Part shown: positions 1 to 9,249 of the stretch, piece by piece
Layout: every line of letters starts with the position of its first letter
Numbering within the stretch: the stretch's first letter is position 1
Assembly (NCBI RefSeq): GCF_023284045.1
Contig: NZ_JAKIKQ010000020.1
Location: 1 to 64,000, forward strand
Source of the DNA: Shewanella kaireitica
GTDB taxonomy: Bacteria; Pseudomonadota; Gammaproteobacteria; Enterobacterales; Shewanellaceae
Direction: 5' to 3'
Length of the DNA: 64,000 bases
Position numbers and translations under genes: made by a program
The notes under the pieces: model-generated
Seen by the model: only the letters and a program-made list of their open reading frames with translations
Told to the model about the DNA's origin: nothing
Databases searched by the model: none

Positions 1-353
<353 letters not shown>

Positions 354-699
354 TTTTTTCCACCAGTGGTTGGCCAGAGACTCAATATGCGAGTCTGTTT
401 AAGCATGTCAAATTGCACGAAAATAGAACGTTATTATTAATCTATTCTCTTTACTAAAATCAAGTATTTATACCTATTTTTTAATCGGGTATCAAAAATA
501 GTGCACTATATCGACCAATTTAGTCAAAAAGGCAGCATAGTTCAGCTGAAATAGCCCACTCATAAAATGGAAAGCTTGCGCTAAAAGGAGTGTTAAAGCG
601 CTATTTTGTGCGCACCTTCAAACTTTAATACATGATTTTTGTTTGTCGCTTGGTAGGGTTTTATGATGGTAATAACCCAGTGGCTTACTAAGGTATAAC
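354..699. other. Divergent intergenic region, AT-rich
   Basis: 346 bases between the leftward Glu-Pro repeat gene and the rightward ygbA-like gene. It is AT-rich and should hold both promoters. I searched for an NsrR-type dyad, because ygbA homologues are NsrR targets in enterics, and found only a loose half-site near 627-640. No ORF, RNA gene or terminator is convincing here. Confidence 0.5.
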
Positions 700-1095
700 A
701 TGGCTTTTGAACAACTTTTAACTGGCAAATTACTTAGCGAGTTTAAAACCATCTCTGCGATGGTCGAAATCTACTGTAAAGCTCACCATAAAAGCACTGA
801 TGGGGATGTTTGTCAGGACTGCCAAGCATTCAAAGAATATGCTCATACACGTCTAGATAGATGCCCATATGGACAAGACAAGCCAACGTGTAATAAGTGC
901 CCGGTACATTGTTACAAACCACATATGAAACAAAAAGCGCGCGAAATAATGATATTCGCAGGCCCTAGAATGTTACTTCCGCACCCTATTATGGCTATTA
1001 GGCATTTACTCTCTGAGCGTAAAGATGCGCCAGGAAAGCCACCTGCAGAAGCTTCAAACAGACATCTTCGCATTAAAGTTAAATCTGAAAATTAA
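700..1095 (+). CDS. ygbA: YgbA family ('nitrous oxide-stimulated promoter') protein
   Basis: 131-residue cytoplasmic protein with the cysteine-rich core typical of the YgbA_NO family: an early YCKAHH, then CQDCQAF, then RCPYGQDKPTCNKCPVHCY. The last block looks like a metal or Fe-S binding knuckle. In E. coli ygbA is induced by nitrosative stress through NsrR; the biochemical role is unclear, and regulation here is an inference from the family only. ATG at 700 is preceded by AAGG at about 690. The length fits the family. It is a single-gene unit closed by a strong hairpin terminator at 1178-1212. Confidence 0.8.
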   Translation: MAFEQLLTGKLLSEFKTISAMVEIYCKAHHKSTDGDVCQDCQAFKEYAHTRLDRCPYGQDKPTCNKCPVHCYKPHMKQKAREIMIFAGPRMLLPHPIMAIRHLLSERKDAPGKPPAEASNRHLRIKVKSEN

Positions 1096-1177
1096 CCTTC
1101 TAAGCACTGCTGCTGGCTAACTCTGCTGGTTGCAGACAAATTATATATCTGACTCATTATATTGAGAAAACCTCCCT

Positions 1178-1212
1178 AAGCGCACGATACTCTCAAATAG
1201 TATCATGCGCTT
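1178..1212 (+). terminator. Hairpin terminator after ygbA-like gene
   Basis: 14-bp arms (AAGCGCACGATACT and AGTATCATGCGCTT, one mismatch) around a 7-base loop, followed by a short T stretch. It lies 80 bases past the ygbA-like stop and separates that gene from the partner-switching operon. Confidence 0.7.
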
Positions 1213-1326
1213 TCTTGTCGTATCTATCATTCACTACTAGACTTTCGGAAAGTAAACGGACTTATTTGAACAACGTTGCGATGTTGATATGGCTCGTTGG
1301 GAACATTCAGCATGGAGGCTGCCGCT

Positions 1327-2529
1327 TTGACCAAAGAGATCCTGCTCGTAGAAGACAATAAAGTCATGTTGTTGATGATGTCGCAAATGCTGTCTTCTCG
1401 TGGCTATCAAGTCGTAACTGCCAAGCACGGTATAGATGCGCTCTTACAACTCGAATCTCACCCCAATATTCAACTTGTTCTTAGCGACTGGATGATGCCA
1501 GAGTTAAACGGCATTGAACTTTGTTACCAGCTAAAATCTCCCGAGTATGGCCGCTATATCTTCTTCGTTCTACTTTCAGGCCGAGACGATAAAGAATCGA
1601 TTGTAGAAGGCATCAACGCTGGCGCAAATGATTTTGTAGCAAAAGATACCAACATCAATGAACTTGATGCTAGGCTAAAGGCAGGCTTTAGAACGCTTGA
1701 ATTGCACAATCAGCTAGTGGCTAAAAACATCGAACTCGATCGTGCCTATGCCACCATAAAACAGGATTTAGAGTCAGCCAGCGAGCTCATTCAACGCATG
1801 CTGCCTAACCAAACAAGCTTTAAAGGCGTTGAAATTAACTACACCCATATTCCCAGTGCACAAATTGGCGGTGATATGCTGGGCTGTATGCAACTCGATG
1901 AAGAGCACATAGCCGTCTATCTGTTTGATGTAGCAGGACATGGCGTAGCTTCAGCTTTAATGTCATTTTCTATCCAGCAAAGTATCAGTTCAAATTCAGG
2001 CACCACCTCTAATGTAAAACGTAAGAAAGATACCGATCCTTTTTACAGCCTCATAGAACCTAGTGAAGTTATCTCCCACCTGAATCAAAGCTATATCAGC
2101 CACGACCAAAACAACCTGTATTTCACTATGGTTTATGCCGTTTTAAACACTAAAAACGGCTTGCTGACATATGCCTTTGCAGGTCATCCCCCCATGATTT
2201 GGCTGCGAAAGTCAGAACTGTCTAGTGAATTTATCGAACAAGATAGCTTTGTCGCCGGCATGTTCGACTTTGCAGAGTACAAGACAGAGCAAGTACAACT
2301 AAAGCCTGGCGACAGGGTGTTTCTCTATTCAGACGGTATCACTGAAGCGGAAGACCAACAAAAAAATCAGTATTCAGAGGTCGGCTTAAAACAACTAGTT
2401 CTAACCCAGAGCAACAAACCTAGAGCGCAGCAAACCGACAGTATCGTCCAGGCCGTTAGTACTTGGGCTGGCATAACACAGTTCGATGATGATATCAGCC
2501 TGCTTGCCCTTGAGTGGCAAGGTGAATAG
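1327..2529 (+). CDS. Response regulator fused to PP2C/SpoIIE-type serine phosphatase
   Basis: Two-domain regulator of a partner-switching module. Residues 1-120 are a CheY-like receiver: EILLVEDN acidic pocket, VLSDWMMPELNG with phospho-acceptor Asp54, and a later K of the AKDT motif. The C-terminal half is an RsbU/SpoIIE-type PP2C phosphatase with GGDMLG, DVAGHGVASAL and LYSDGITEAED metal-binding motifs. By family it should dephosphorylate a STAS protein, and the STAS gene is 12 bases downstream. The start is chosen as TTG 1327 because GGAGG at 1314-1318 sits 8 bases upstream and gives the usual N-terminus MTKEILLVEDN; the ATG at 1312 overlaps that ribosome binding site and the TTG at 1297 has none. 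It is the first gene of an apparent operon to 4540. Confidence 0.88.
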   Translation: MTKEILLVEDNKVMLLMMSQMLSSRGYQVVTAKHGIDALLQLESHPNIQLVLSDWMMPELNGIELCYQLKSPEYGRYIFFVLLSGRDDKESIVEGINAGANDFVAKDTNINELDARLKAGFRTLELHNQLVAKNIELDRAYATIKQDLESASELIQRMLPNQTSFKGVEINYTHIPSAQIGGDMLGCMQLDEEHIAVYLFDVAGHGVASALMSFSIQQSISSNSGTTSNVKRKKDTDPFYSLIEPSEVISHLNQSYISHDQNNLYFTMVYAVLNTKNGLLTYAFAGHPPMIWLRKSELSSEFIEQDSFVAGMFDFAEYKTEQVQLKPGDRVFLYSDGITEAEDQQKNQYSEVGLKQLVLTQSNKPRAQQTDSIVQAVSTWAGITQFDDDISLLALEWQGE

Positions 2530-2541
2530 AGAGGAAACACT

Positions 2542-2874
2542 ATGCAATTCGATATTATAGAAAAAGGTCAGTACACCATAATCCAAATCAATGAAGGCCG
2601 TTTTGATGCAAAACTTGCCCCTGCATTCAGGGAGCAGTTGGAGCAAATAAAAGGCAACATTCGAGATCATTTGGTGCTAGATCTGGGTGAAGTACGCTTT
2701 ATGGATAGCAGTGGACTCGGTGCGGTAATGGGTGCTTATAAAATGCTACGCAATACCAAAATAAGCATTGTTAACCCACAAAAGCCCATCACGGATCTGC
2801 TCAAACTAACCCGTATGGACAAACTAATTCTCAGCCACCCAACAATTGAAGATGCACTGGCTCCAACCGCTTAA
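2542..2874 (+). CDS. STAS-domain anti-sigma factor antagonist (SpoIIAA/RsbV-like)
   Basis: 110-residue single STAS domain. The hallmark loop FMDSSGLGAVMGAY carries the conserved phosphorylatable serine (Ser56/Ser57, the SpoIIAA Ser58 equivalent). In this family the unphosphorylated form binds a kinase/anti-sigma partner or another target; phosphorylation by the ATPase switches it off and the PP2C phosphatase reactivates it. Both enzyme types are encoded next door (1327-2529 and 4091-4540). In Vibrio fischeri the STAS protein SypA controls polysaccharide/biofilm output rather than a sigma factor, and the adjacent polysaccharide genes here make that a reasonable model. The ribosome site GAGAGGA lies just upstream. 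Confidence 0.9.
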   Translation: MQFDIIEKGQYTIIQINEGRFDAKLAPAFREQLEQIKGNIRDHLVLDLGEVRFMDSSGLGAVMGAYKMLRNTKISIVNPQKPITDLLKLTRMDKLILSHPTIEDALAPTA

Positions 2875-2887
2875 AGAGGTAGATGTT

Positions 2888-4081
2888 ATGAAAGGAATGA
2901 TCCTAGCCGCAGGGAAAGGCACCCGTATTAAGCCAATATCTTACGCAATTCCAAAACCAATGGTGCCTATTTTGGGGAAACCCGTAATGGAATCAATGAT
3001 CCAACTATTTGCCAAAAGTGGCATAGATAAAATAGTGATCAACACTAGCCACTTAGCTGAAATTATCGAAAACTATTTTGGCGATGGTCACCATTTCAAT
3101 GTGCAGCTTTCCTATTCATATGAAGCTAAAGAGGTTAATGGAGAATTTGTTAGCCAAGCATTAGGTTCAGCTGGCGGCATGAGAAAAGTACAAGATTTCT
3201 CAGGTTTTTTCGACGAAACCTTTGTGGTAGTTTGCGGCGATGCTTGGATTGACCTAGATCTTAAAGAAGCTGTCGAACATCACAAGAAACACGGTGGTAT
3301 CGCTACTATTATTACTCGCGAAGTGCCCTCTTCAGAAGTGAGCAAATACGGCGTTGTGGTTACAGATAAGTATGAACAAGTGGTTAGCTTTCAAGAAAAG
3401 CCACTAGAATCAGAGGCCTTATCCAACAAGATCAATACCGGGATCTATATTTTCGAACCCGCCATCTTTGACTTTATCCCCAAAAACACCGAATTCGATA
3501 TCGGTAGCGACCTATTTCCACTGTTAGTCGAAAGAAAAACCCATTTCTATGCCGTTAACATGGATTTCCAATGGTTAGATGTTGGTAAGGTTAAAGATGT
3601 CTGGGAAGTGACCAGTGATATATTGAATGGAAAAGTGAAAGGCTATCCAATTCCTGGCACCCAGCTAGCCCCCGGCATTTGGGTTGGTATCAATACCCAA
3701 ATTGATATCTCTAAATGTAAGATTACTGCGCCAGTAATTATTAGCAGTGGCTGCGAAATTCAAAATGGCGCAACCATCATAGGTCCAGCTGTTGTGGGGG
3801 CTAATTGCAAAGTCGACGCTAAGAGTCTTGTCAGCAATACCCTCATCTGCGATTACATCCACTTAGCTAACGACGCCTACATAGTTAACAAAACCATGTT
3901 TGGTGATTACTTGTTAGGGCACGATGGTTATACCCAGCTATTGGCCGACTGTCAGTATGTGCATATTCTGAAAAACCGTAATGTCTCACGCCCTTTAACC
4001 GGACAAGCCAGTATCAACGATATCTATAACACACTGCAAACCCCGACGGCTGAACCGGTGCCGCTACAACAGGTAAAATAA
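2888..4081 (+). CDS. Nucleotide-sugar pyrophosphorylase (NTP_transferase) with beta-helix C-terminus
   Basis: 397-residue sugar-1-phosphate nucleotidyltransferase. The N-terminus MKGMILAAGKGTRIKP is the nucleotide-binding signature. SYAIPKPMVPILGKP, the VVCGDAWIDLD metal site and FQEKPLES follow. From about residue 255 the chain is rich in hexapeptide-like I/V-G steps, suggesting a left-handed beta-helix. It resembles GDP-mannose or glucose-1-phosphate pyrophosphorylases; the exact sugar cannot be read from sequence. Start at ATG 2888 (GAGG at 2876-2879) rather than the upstream in-frame ATG at 2846, which lies inside the STAS gene. Its position inside the regulatory module suggests precursor supply is co-expressed with the switch. 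Confidence 0.85.
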   Translation: MKGMILAAGKGTRIKPISYAIPKPMVPILGKPVMESMIQLFAKSGIDKIVINTSHLAEIIENYFGDGHHFNVQLSYSYEAKEVNGEFVSQALGSAGGMRKVQDFSGFFDETFVVVCGDAWIDLDLKEAVEHHKKHGGIATIITREVPSSEVSKYGVVVTDKYEQVVSFQEKPLESEALSNKINTGIYIFEPAIFDFIPKNTEFDIGSDLFPLLVERKTHFYAVNMDFQWLDVGKVKDVWEVTSDILNGKVKGYPIPGTQLAPGIWVGINTQIDISKCKITAPVIISSGCEIQNGATIIGPAVVGANCKVDAKSLVSNTLICDYIHLANDAYIVNKTMFGDYLLGHDGYTQLLADCQYVHILKNRNVSRPLTGQASINDIYNTLQTPTAEPVPLQQVK

Positions 4082-4090
4082 GGTCAGCTT

Positions 4091-4540
4091 ATGAACGTGA
4101 ACACAAGGACGTTTCACAAAGAATACCTCAGCAGTTTAGAAGCATCTAGAGAGGTTGCTGAAGACATAGTGCCTTACTGGAATAGCCTGGGACTTAATGA
4201 ACTGATTATAGGGCAGATGGAGCTTTGCCTTGTGGAGGTGGTCAACAATGTTTTTGAGCACGCCTACTGCAATAACGAAGGCGACAAGTTTGAAGCCAAA
4301 TCCTATATGAGCAAGACTCAAAATCTGATTATCGAGATCTCTGATTTTGGTCATTCAATGCCCAGTTGCGTGCTTGAGGAGCTATTAAGTACAGACTTTG
4401 TAGAACCGCTAGCTGACGACCCAGAAACTTGGCTACAAAGTAAACGAGGGCTGAAGATCATTCAAGAGCTGTCAGACAAGCTAGAGTATTTTTCACACCA
4501 AAACCGCAACACATTGAAGCTACAAAAAAGCGCAAGCTGA
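4091..4540 (+). CDS. RsbW-like ATP-binding anti-sigma/serine kinase
   Basis: 149-residue GHKL ATPase of the HATPase_c_2 group. The N-box ELCLVEVVNNVFEHAY, the G1-like ISDFGHSMP and the G2-like SKRGLKIIQEL are visible. There is no transmembrane or HisKA region, so it is the RsbW/SpoIIAB type that phosphorylates a STAS partner. With the PP2C and STAS genes upstream it completes a partner-switching trio. No sigma-factor gene is present in the window, so the final target is unknown; one possibility is direct control of a polysaccharide enzyme. Confidence 0.85.
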   Translation: MNVNTRTFHKEYLSSLEASREVAEDIVPYWNSLGLNELIIGQMELCLVEVVNNVFEHAYCNNEGDKFEAKSYMSKTQNLIIEISDFGHSMPSCVLEELLSTDFVEPLADDPETWLQSKRGLKIIQELSDKLEYFSHQNRNTLKLQKSAS

Positions 4541-4640
4541 ACCAAAATAAATTGCAGTTCAGGCTATGCAGCACGACTTGAGGTAGCCACAAGATAAAAG
4601 CGCCTTAGTCAAAACAGATAAGTGCACGGAGAATAGATAA

Positions 4641-6500
4641 ATGGACTTTTACTTCAGTGAGTTTGAAAAACGAACTCCACCGCAACCTGCAAACTATAGC
4701 GCATCAAGAGAGCTGCTTTATCAGTATCTAGCGACCTGTAATATTGCGCTCGGCATCTGGTATCTGGTGTGGCGCTGGGGATTTGCACTCAACTACGATG
4801 CAATGTGGTTTTCGCTACCGCTGGCTTTTGCAGAGTCCTGTGCCTTTATCGGCTCTGTCCTATTTGCTTTTAACCTATGGAAAACTGCTGACGAGCCCAT
4901 TAAAAGCCCACCAGCCACGATAAATGAATGCATTAATGACCCCATGGATGATAGACCCATAGGCGTCGATATCATGTTCCCGACTTATGATGAAGAGCCA
5001 GAATTAGTAGCCTTGAGTATTCGCGATGCCTTAAATGTACGTTACCCCCATGAAATAGAAACACGCATTTTTATTCTTGATGATGGCCGTCGGCCAGAGA
5101 TGGCACAGCTCGCCGCCGACATGGGAGTCGAGTACATCACTCGTGATAATAATATTGGTTATAAAGCCGGTAACTTGCGTAACGCACTTGAGCAAACCTA
5201 CGGTGACTTTATTGTTATATGTGATGCCGATACCCGTCCTTTTCCCAGCATTTTAGAAAATACTTTGGGTTACTTTAAAGACCCTGACGTGGCATGGGTG
5301 CAAACACCTCAATGGTTTTTCGATCTGCCAGCCGGCGAAAGACTGCCAGTCTGGCTCAAAAAACGCCTAGGCACACCCATTAGCTGGCTGGGGACAGCAT
5401 TTGAGAAAATCTACGGCCCAGTCACACTCGGGCGCGATCCCTACGCCAACGATCCGCAGATGTTTTATGACGTCATTCAGCGACGCCGTAATTGGGCAAA
5501 TGCCTCATTTTGCTGTGGTGCTGGCTCAATACATCGCCGTGAAGCCGTCATGGAAGCAGCGCTGAGAAGTTATAGCCAACAGATCAGCAAAGAGCATGAG
5601 GAGGTGGAAAAGCAGATCCGCAAACTCACTAAGGAGAAGAGTGTCGATAAGAATATCTCGGCTAATCTACGCCAAGAAATTATCTTCGACACTGAATTCA
5701 CTCCCTACAAATTCCATGTTTCCGAAGACATCTACACCTCGCTTATCCTTCACGGTGATACCGAACGAGAATGGCGATCGATTCAACATCCTCAAATCGA
5801 AAGTAAAATGCTATCTCCGCAAGACCTACAGAGCTGGACAGTGCAACGCTTTAAATATTCAGGCGGCTCGATAGATATCTTCATGAATGATAATCCGCTA
5901 TTTAAAAAAGGCATGAGCCTAAAACAGAAGTTAATGTATGGCGCCAGCTTTTGGTCTAATCTTTCAGCGATTTGGAATATCATCTTCTTGGCCTGTCCAA
6001 TCGTGTACTTCCTTACCAGCATTGCGCCTGTCAGTGCTTACGACACGACATTCTATATGCACTTTCTTCCTTTTGTTATTACCGCAGAACTCGCGATGAT
6101 GGTCGGTACTTGGGGGGTTGCGGGTTACCAAGGCAAAACAAATTTCCTCTCTTTTTTTCCGGTCAACTTGCGGGCTTTATGGACAGTCCTACGCGGTAAA
6201 AAAATCAGTTTCCCCACCACTCCAAAAAGTCGCCAGCAAGGTTTATTTCTGCACCTGGTGATCCCACAAATTTCAGTGTTTGTACTCAGCCTTGGCAGTA
6301 TGCTTTTTGCTTGGTACGCCTACAGTAGCAACTCATTTGGTAGCTACTCCCTCGGAGGACTGATCCTCAATAGTTTTTGGACCATCAATAACATGATGGC
6401 CATGTGGGGCATGATCGCTGCCGCATGCTGGTCACCACCAGCGGATGACGTATCCAGCACTGTTGAAACGACCAAGGAGTTAGATTATGGAATCGAGTAG
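4641..6500 (+). CDS. Cellulose-synthase-like GT2 membrane glycosyltransferase
   Basis: 619-residue processive glycosyltransferase of the BcsA/CESA type, without a PilZ domain. Two N-terminal membrane helices, a GT-A domain with DDG (147-149), DAD (195-197), an FCCGAGS acceptor-site motif and SED (361-363, in place of TED), then at least four C-terminal membrane helices. The usual QxxRW motif is QRFKY (402-406). A charged coiled-coil insertion of about 35 residues lies between the FCCGAGS and SED motifs (about residues 315-350). It should polymerise and export a beta-linked glycan across the inner membrane. ATG 4641 has GGAG nearby. It overlaps the following DUF3131 gene by 14 bases, so the two are translationally coupled. 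Confidence 0.85.
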   Translation: MDFYFSEFEKRTPPQPANYSASRELLYQYLATCNIALGIWYLVWRWGFALNYDAMWFSLPLAFAESCAFIGSVLFAFNLWKTADEPIKSPPATINECINDPMDDRPIGVDIMFPTYDEEPELVALSIRDALNVRYPHEIETRIFILDDGRRPEMAQLAADMGVEYITRDNNIGYKAGNLRNALEQTYGDFIVICDADTRPFPSILENTLGYFKDPDVAWVQTPQWFFDLPAGERLPVWLKKRLGTPISWLGTAFEKIYGPVTLGRDPYANDPQMFYDVIQRRRNWANASFCCGAGSIHRREAVMEAALRSYSQQISKEHEEVEKQIRKLTKEKSVDKNISANLRQEIIFDTEFTPYKFHVSEDIYTSLILHGDTEREWRSIQHPQIESKMLSPQDLQSWTVQRFKYSGGSIDIFMNDNPLFKKGMSLKQKLMYGASFWSNLSAIWNIIFLACPIVYFLTSIAPVSAYDTTFYMHFLPFVITAELAMMVGTWGVAGYQGKTNFLSFFPVNLRALWTVLRGKKISFPTTPKSRQQGLFLHLVIPQISVFVLSLGSMLFAWYAYSSNSFGSYSLGGLILNSFWTINNMMAMWGMIAAACWSPPADDVSSTVETTKELDYGIE

Positions 6501-7821
6501 CTCATTTGTAAAAGCGCGCCACCATATAGTGTTCTTAGCAGGGCTATTTACGGCACTAGCCATCGCTTTTACGATCGAAACCCGCGAATACAATCAGGTG
6601 ATGGGCAATCTCTCTTTCGCTCCATCAGAACCCATTCCCTTTAGAGAGAGTCGGGTATTAACTGACCAAGAGTATCAGTGGGCTAAGACTGCTTGGCGCT
6701 ACTTCGAAAATAATTATCAAGACAATACAGGCTTGGTCAATTCAGTGGATGGCTATCCTTCAACAACTATGTGGGATACAGCATCCTACCTAATGGCACT
6801 GATCTCAGCTCAACGTCTTAACGTGATTAGCTATGACGAATTCAATCTTAAAATGGAAAAGGCGTTAGTAACCTTAGCGCGGCTGCCTCTAGTCAGAGAT
6901 GAGTTGCCCAACAAAGCATACAATACACAAACTCTACAGATGGTTGATTACACTAACCAACCAGTCTCTGATAATGATGGTATCGGATGGTCAGCAATCG
7001 ATATTGGCCGCATTCTGGTACCGATGAACATCCTCATTTGGCAATACCCTAAATTCAATAAACAAGTAAATAGCGTCTTACAGCATTGGCAAGTGGGAGA
7101 GATGACTATAGATGGCTACCTGTTCGGTTCAAGACCTGCAGCCTCTGGCACTGGGTTGGAGTTAGTCCAAGAGGGCCGTATTGGTTATGAAGAATATGCA
7201 TCAAAAGCATTAAGTCTTATGGGTCGAGATGTATTTAATGCCTTAAAGTATGCCGACTATCTGAAGCTGATTACCATTGATGGCATTGAAGTTCCAACTG
7301 ATAGCCGCGATCCAGCCAAGTATCATGCACATAACTATGTGGTGAGTGAGTCCTATATTCTCGACAGTATAGAGTTCGGTGCAGACAGTGTATCGCGGAT
7401 CTTTGCCTTTAGGGTTTATCAAGCCCAAGAACAGCGCTACAAGCGCTCTGGCATTATCACTGCGGTAAGCGAAGATAACATCGACCAAGCCCCCTACTTT
7501 GTTTACAACACTGTGTTTTCTGACGGTAAAAAGTGGAACACCATTACCGATACTGGTGAAGATGCCTCTGACTTTAAAACGCTATCAACCAAGGCCGCTT
7601 TCGGTTGGTACGCGCTTTATGACACTCCCTATACCGATAAGCTTATCACTGGTGTCGACAGCCTCTATTCCGACAGTAAGGGTTGGTATTCAGGTCTTTA
7701 CGAAAAGACCGGAGAAGCCAATAAAGCGATTACGGCTAACACAAATGGAATCGTCTTAGAGTCATTAGCTTACATTCAAAATGGTGCCTTACTGAATGTC
7801 GGTGTTGAAAATCAACTATAG
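6487..7821 (+). CDS. DUF3131 protein 1, membrane-anchored
   Basis: 444 residues. An N-terminal signal anchor (about residues 14-32) puts the rest in the periplasm. The DUF3131 domain shows the locus-wide motifs: NNYQDNTGLVNSVDGYP, TMWDTASYLMAL (Asp97), LPNKAYNTQT, GWSAIDIGRIL, QEGRIGYEEYASKA, DSRDPAKYHAHNYV and APYFVYNTVF. DUF3131 has no established function that I can cite. The conserved W-D and E-G-R motifs in a helix-rich domain recall (alpha/alpha)6 glycosidases/lyases, and genetic coupling to the synthase suggests trimming or handling of the glycan; that is inference. AAGGAG lies 7 bases before ATG 6487, inside the synthase coding region. Confidence 0.85.
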   Translation: MESSSSFVKARHHIVFLAGLFTALAIAFTIETREYNQVMGNLSFAPSEPIPFRESRVLTDQEYQWAKTAWRYFENNYQDNTGLVNSVDGYPSTTMWDTASYLMALISAQRLNVISYDEFNLKMEKALVTLARLPLVRDELPNKAYNTQTLQMVDYTNQPVSDNDGIGWSAIDIGRILVPMNILIWQYPKFNKQVNSVLQHWQVGEMTIDGYLFGSRPAASGTGLELVQEGRIGYEEYASKALSLMGRDVFNALKYADYLKLITIDGIEVPTDSRDPAKYHAHNYVVSESYILDSIEFGADSVSRIFAFRVYQAQEQRYKRSGIITAVSEDNIDQAPYFVYNTVFSDGKKWNTITDTGEDASDFKTLSTKAAFGWYALYDTPYTDKLITGVDSLYSDSKGWYSGLYEKTGEANKAITANTNGIVLESLAYIQNGALLNVGVENQL

Positions 7822-7831
7822 AGAGATGCCT

Positions 7832-9226
7832 ATGAAATTAATTTTAATACTATGTGTCGCTCTATTTGTCGTTGCATGCGGTAACAGCTACCAAGGTTTT
7901 TCTAACGATATTGTTAAACGACATTCTCATTGGGATGTTCCCGAACCGCGCTCAGGAGAGTTAACCGAGCAAGAGATGGAGATGGCGACTATTGCATGGC
8001 AGTACTTCGTCAATAACTACCAAGAGTCTACAGGAATGGTAAATGCGGTAAACGATTACCCTTCTGTCACCTGGTGGGATGCGTCATCCTATCTAGCAGG
8101 AATGGTAAGTGCCTTGGAGTTTGGCATTATTCAAAAAGAGGAGTTCGATCGCCGTTTTATCCGTTTTATTGCCACTCTTAATACCATAGACCTATTTATG
8201 GGAGAGCTACCAAACAAAGCGTATAACACCCAAACTGCCGCCAAGGTGGATTATGCTAACCAGCCCGGTGAAATCGGTTACTCTGCGCTTGATCTGGGAC
8301 GATTACTTATATGGCTACACATTGTTAAACATCGATTTCCACAGTATGCCAGTGCTATCGACTCAGCGGTACTACGCTGGAACTTTTGTAATGTAGTCGA
8401 TGAGACGGGAACCATGTTTGGTGCCCTGCTAGAACCGGGCAAACCAGTACAATATCTACAGGAAGGTCGCCTAGGCTATGAAGAGTATGCAGCTAAAGGG
8501 TTTGAGCTTTGGGGATTCAATACAAAACAGGCCTTGATGCCTGAACCCTACGCCACCATTAACATGTATGGCTACGACATCCCCTACGACACCCGCGATC
8601 CACGCAAGCTAAAAGCCCATAGTTACGTAGTCACCGAAAGTTATGTGCTGGATGGGATTGAATTTGGTTGGGATGTAACTTCAGATCGTAGCGCACACGA
8701 TAACAACTATAGCCACGATTGGGTCGCTGAGTTTGCATTGCAGATCTACCGAGTACAAGAAAAGCGCTATCACGAAACCGGTATTCTCACCGCTAGAACC
8801 GAGCATCAGCTCGCTGGTGCGCCCTACTTTGTTTACGACACCATCTACACCGATGGCTTTGCTTGGAATACGATCTCCGAAGTGGGTGCATTCCTGCCTC
8901 AATATTCGGCAGTTGCCATCAAAGGTGCTATGGGAATGTGGGTGTTATGGGATACCGAGTATACCGATCTACTCTTTGAGCATGTGAGCCATGTTTATGA
9001 CCGCGAGAAAGGGTTCTATGAGGGGATATTTGAGAATGGCACAGGGCTAATTGACACTTTCACCTCCAACAATAATGGCATTTTGCTCGAAATCCTACTG
9101 TATAAGAAGAAAGGTAAAATACTCCAATATAAGGATCCTGTCGCGCCTAGCCTATGGGAAAAAGCACTGCAAAGTCCTTTTGGTTATGAAGGCCAATGCT
9201 TACCTAGAACAGTTTCAGCTGACTAG
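7832..9226 (+). CDS. DUF3131 protein 2, lipoprotein
   Basis: 464 residues. The N-terminus MKLILILCVALFVVACGNS is a lipoprotein signal with lipobox VVAC (Cys16). The DUF3131 domain carries all the motifs of the first paralogue: TGMVNAVNDYP, TWWDASSYLAGM, LPNKAYNTQT, GYSALDLGRLL, QEGRLGYEEYAAKG, DTRDPRKLKAHSYV and APYFVYDTIY. ATG 7832 is chosen because GAGAG lies 6 bases before it; the longer reading frame from 7796 would overlap the previous gene and hide the lipobox. It is a tandem duplicate of its neighbours, likely facing the periplasm from a membrane leaflet. Confidence 0.85.
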   Translation: MKLILILCVALFVVACGNSYQGFSNDIVKRHSHWDVPEPRSGELTEQEMEMATIAWQYFVNNYQESTGMVNAVNDYPSVTWWDASSYLAGMVSALEFGIIQKEEFDRRFIRFIATLNTIDLFMGELPNKAYNTQTAAKVDYANQPGEIGYSALDLGRLLIWLHIVKHRFPQYASAIDSAVLRWNFCNVVDETGTMFGALLEPGKPVQYLQEGRLGYEEYAAKGFELWGFNTKQALMPEPYATINMYGYDIPYDTRDPRKLKAHSYVVTESYVLDGIEFGWDVTSDRSAHDNNYSHDWVAEFALQIYRVQEKRYHETGILTARTEHQLAGAPYFVYDTIYTDGFAWNTISEVGAFLPQYSAVAIKGAMGMWVLWDTEYTDLLFEHVSHVYDREKGFYEGIFENGTGLIDTFTSNNNGILLEILLYKKKGKILQYKDPVAPSLWEKALQSPFGYEGQCLPRTVSAD

Positions 9227-9249
9227 TTCAGCAACCTAACTGGGGTTCT

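Noticed and set aside
620..645. NsrR operator before the ygbA-like gene
   Set aside because: Only a weak half-site is visible; no 11-1-11 dyad.
1237..1428. 63-residue minus-strand ORF across the start of the receiver/phosphatase gene
   Set aside because: Antisense to a well-supported gene, no family match or ribosome site.
2846..2887. Upstream start of the nucleotidyltransferase
   Set aside because: It lies inside the STAS gene, lacks a ribosome site, and adds residues before the conserved MKGMILAAGKG opening.
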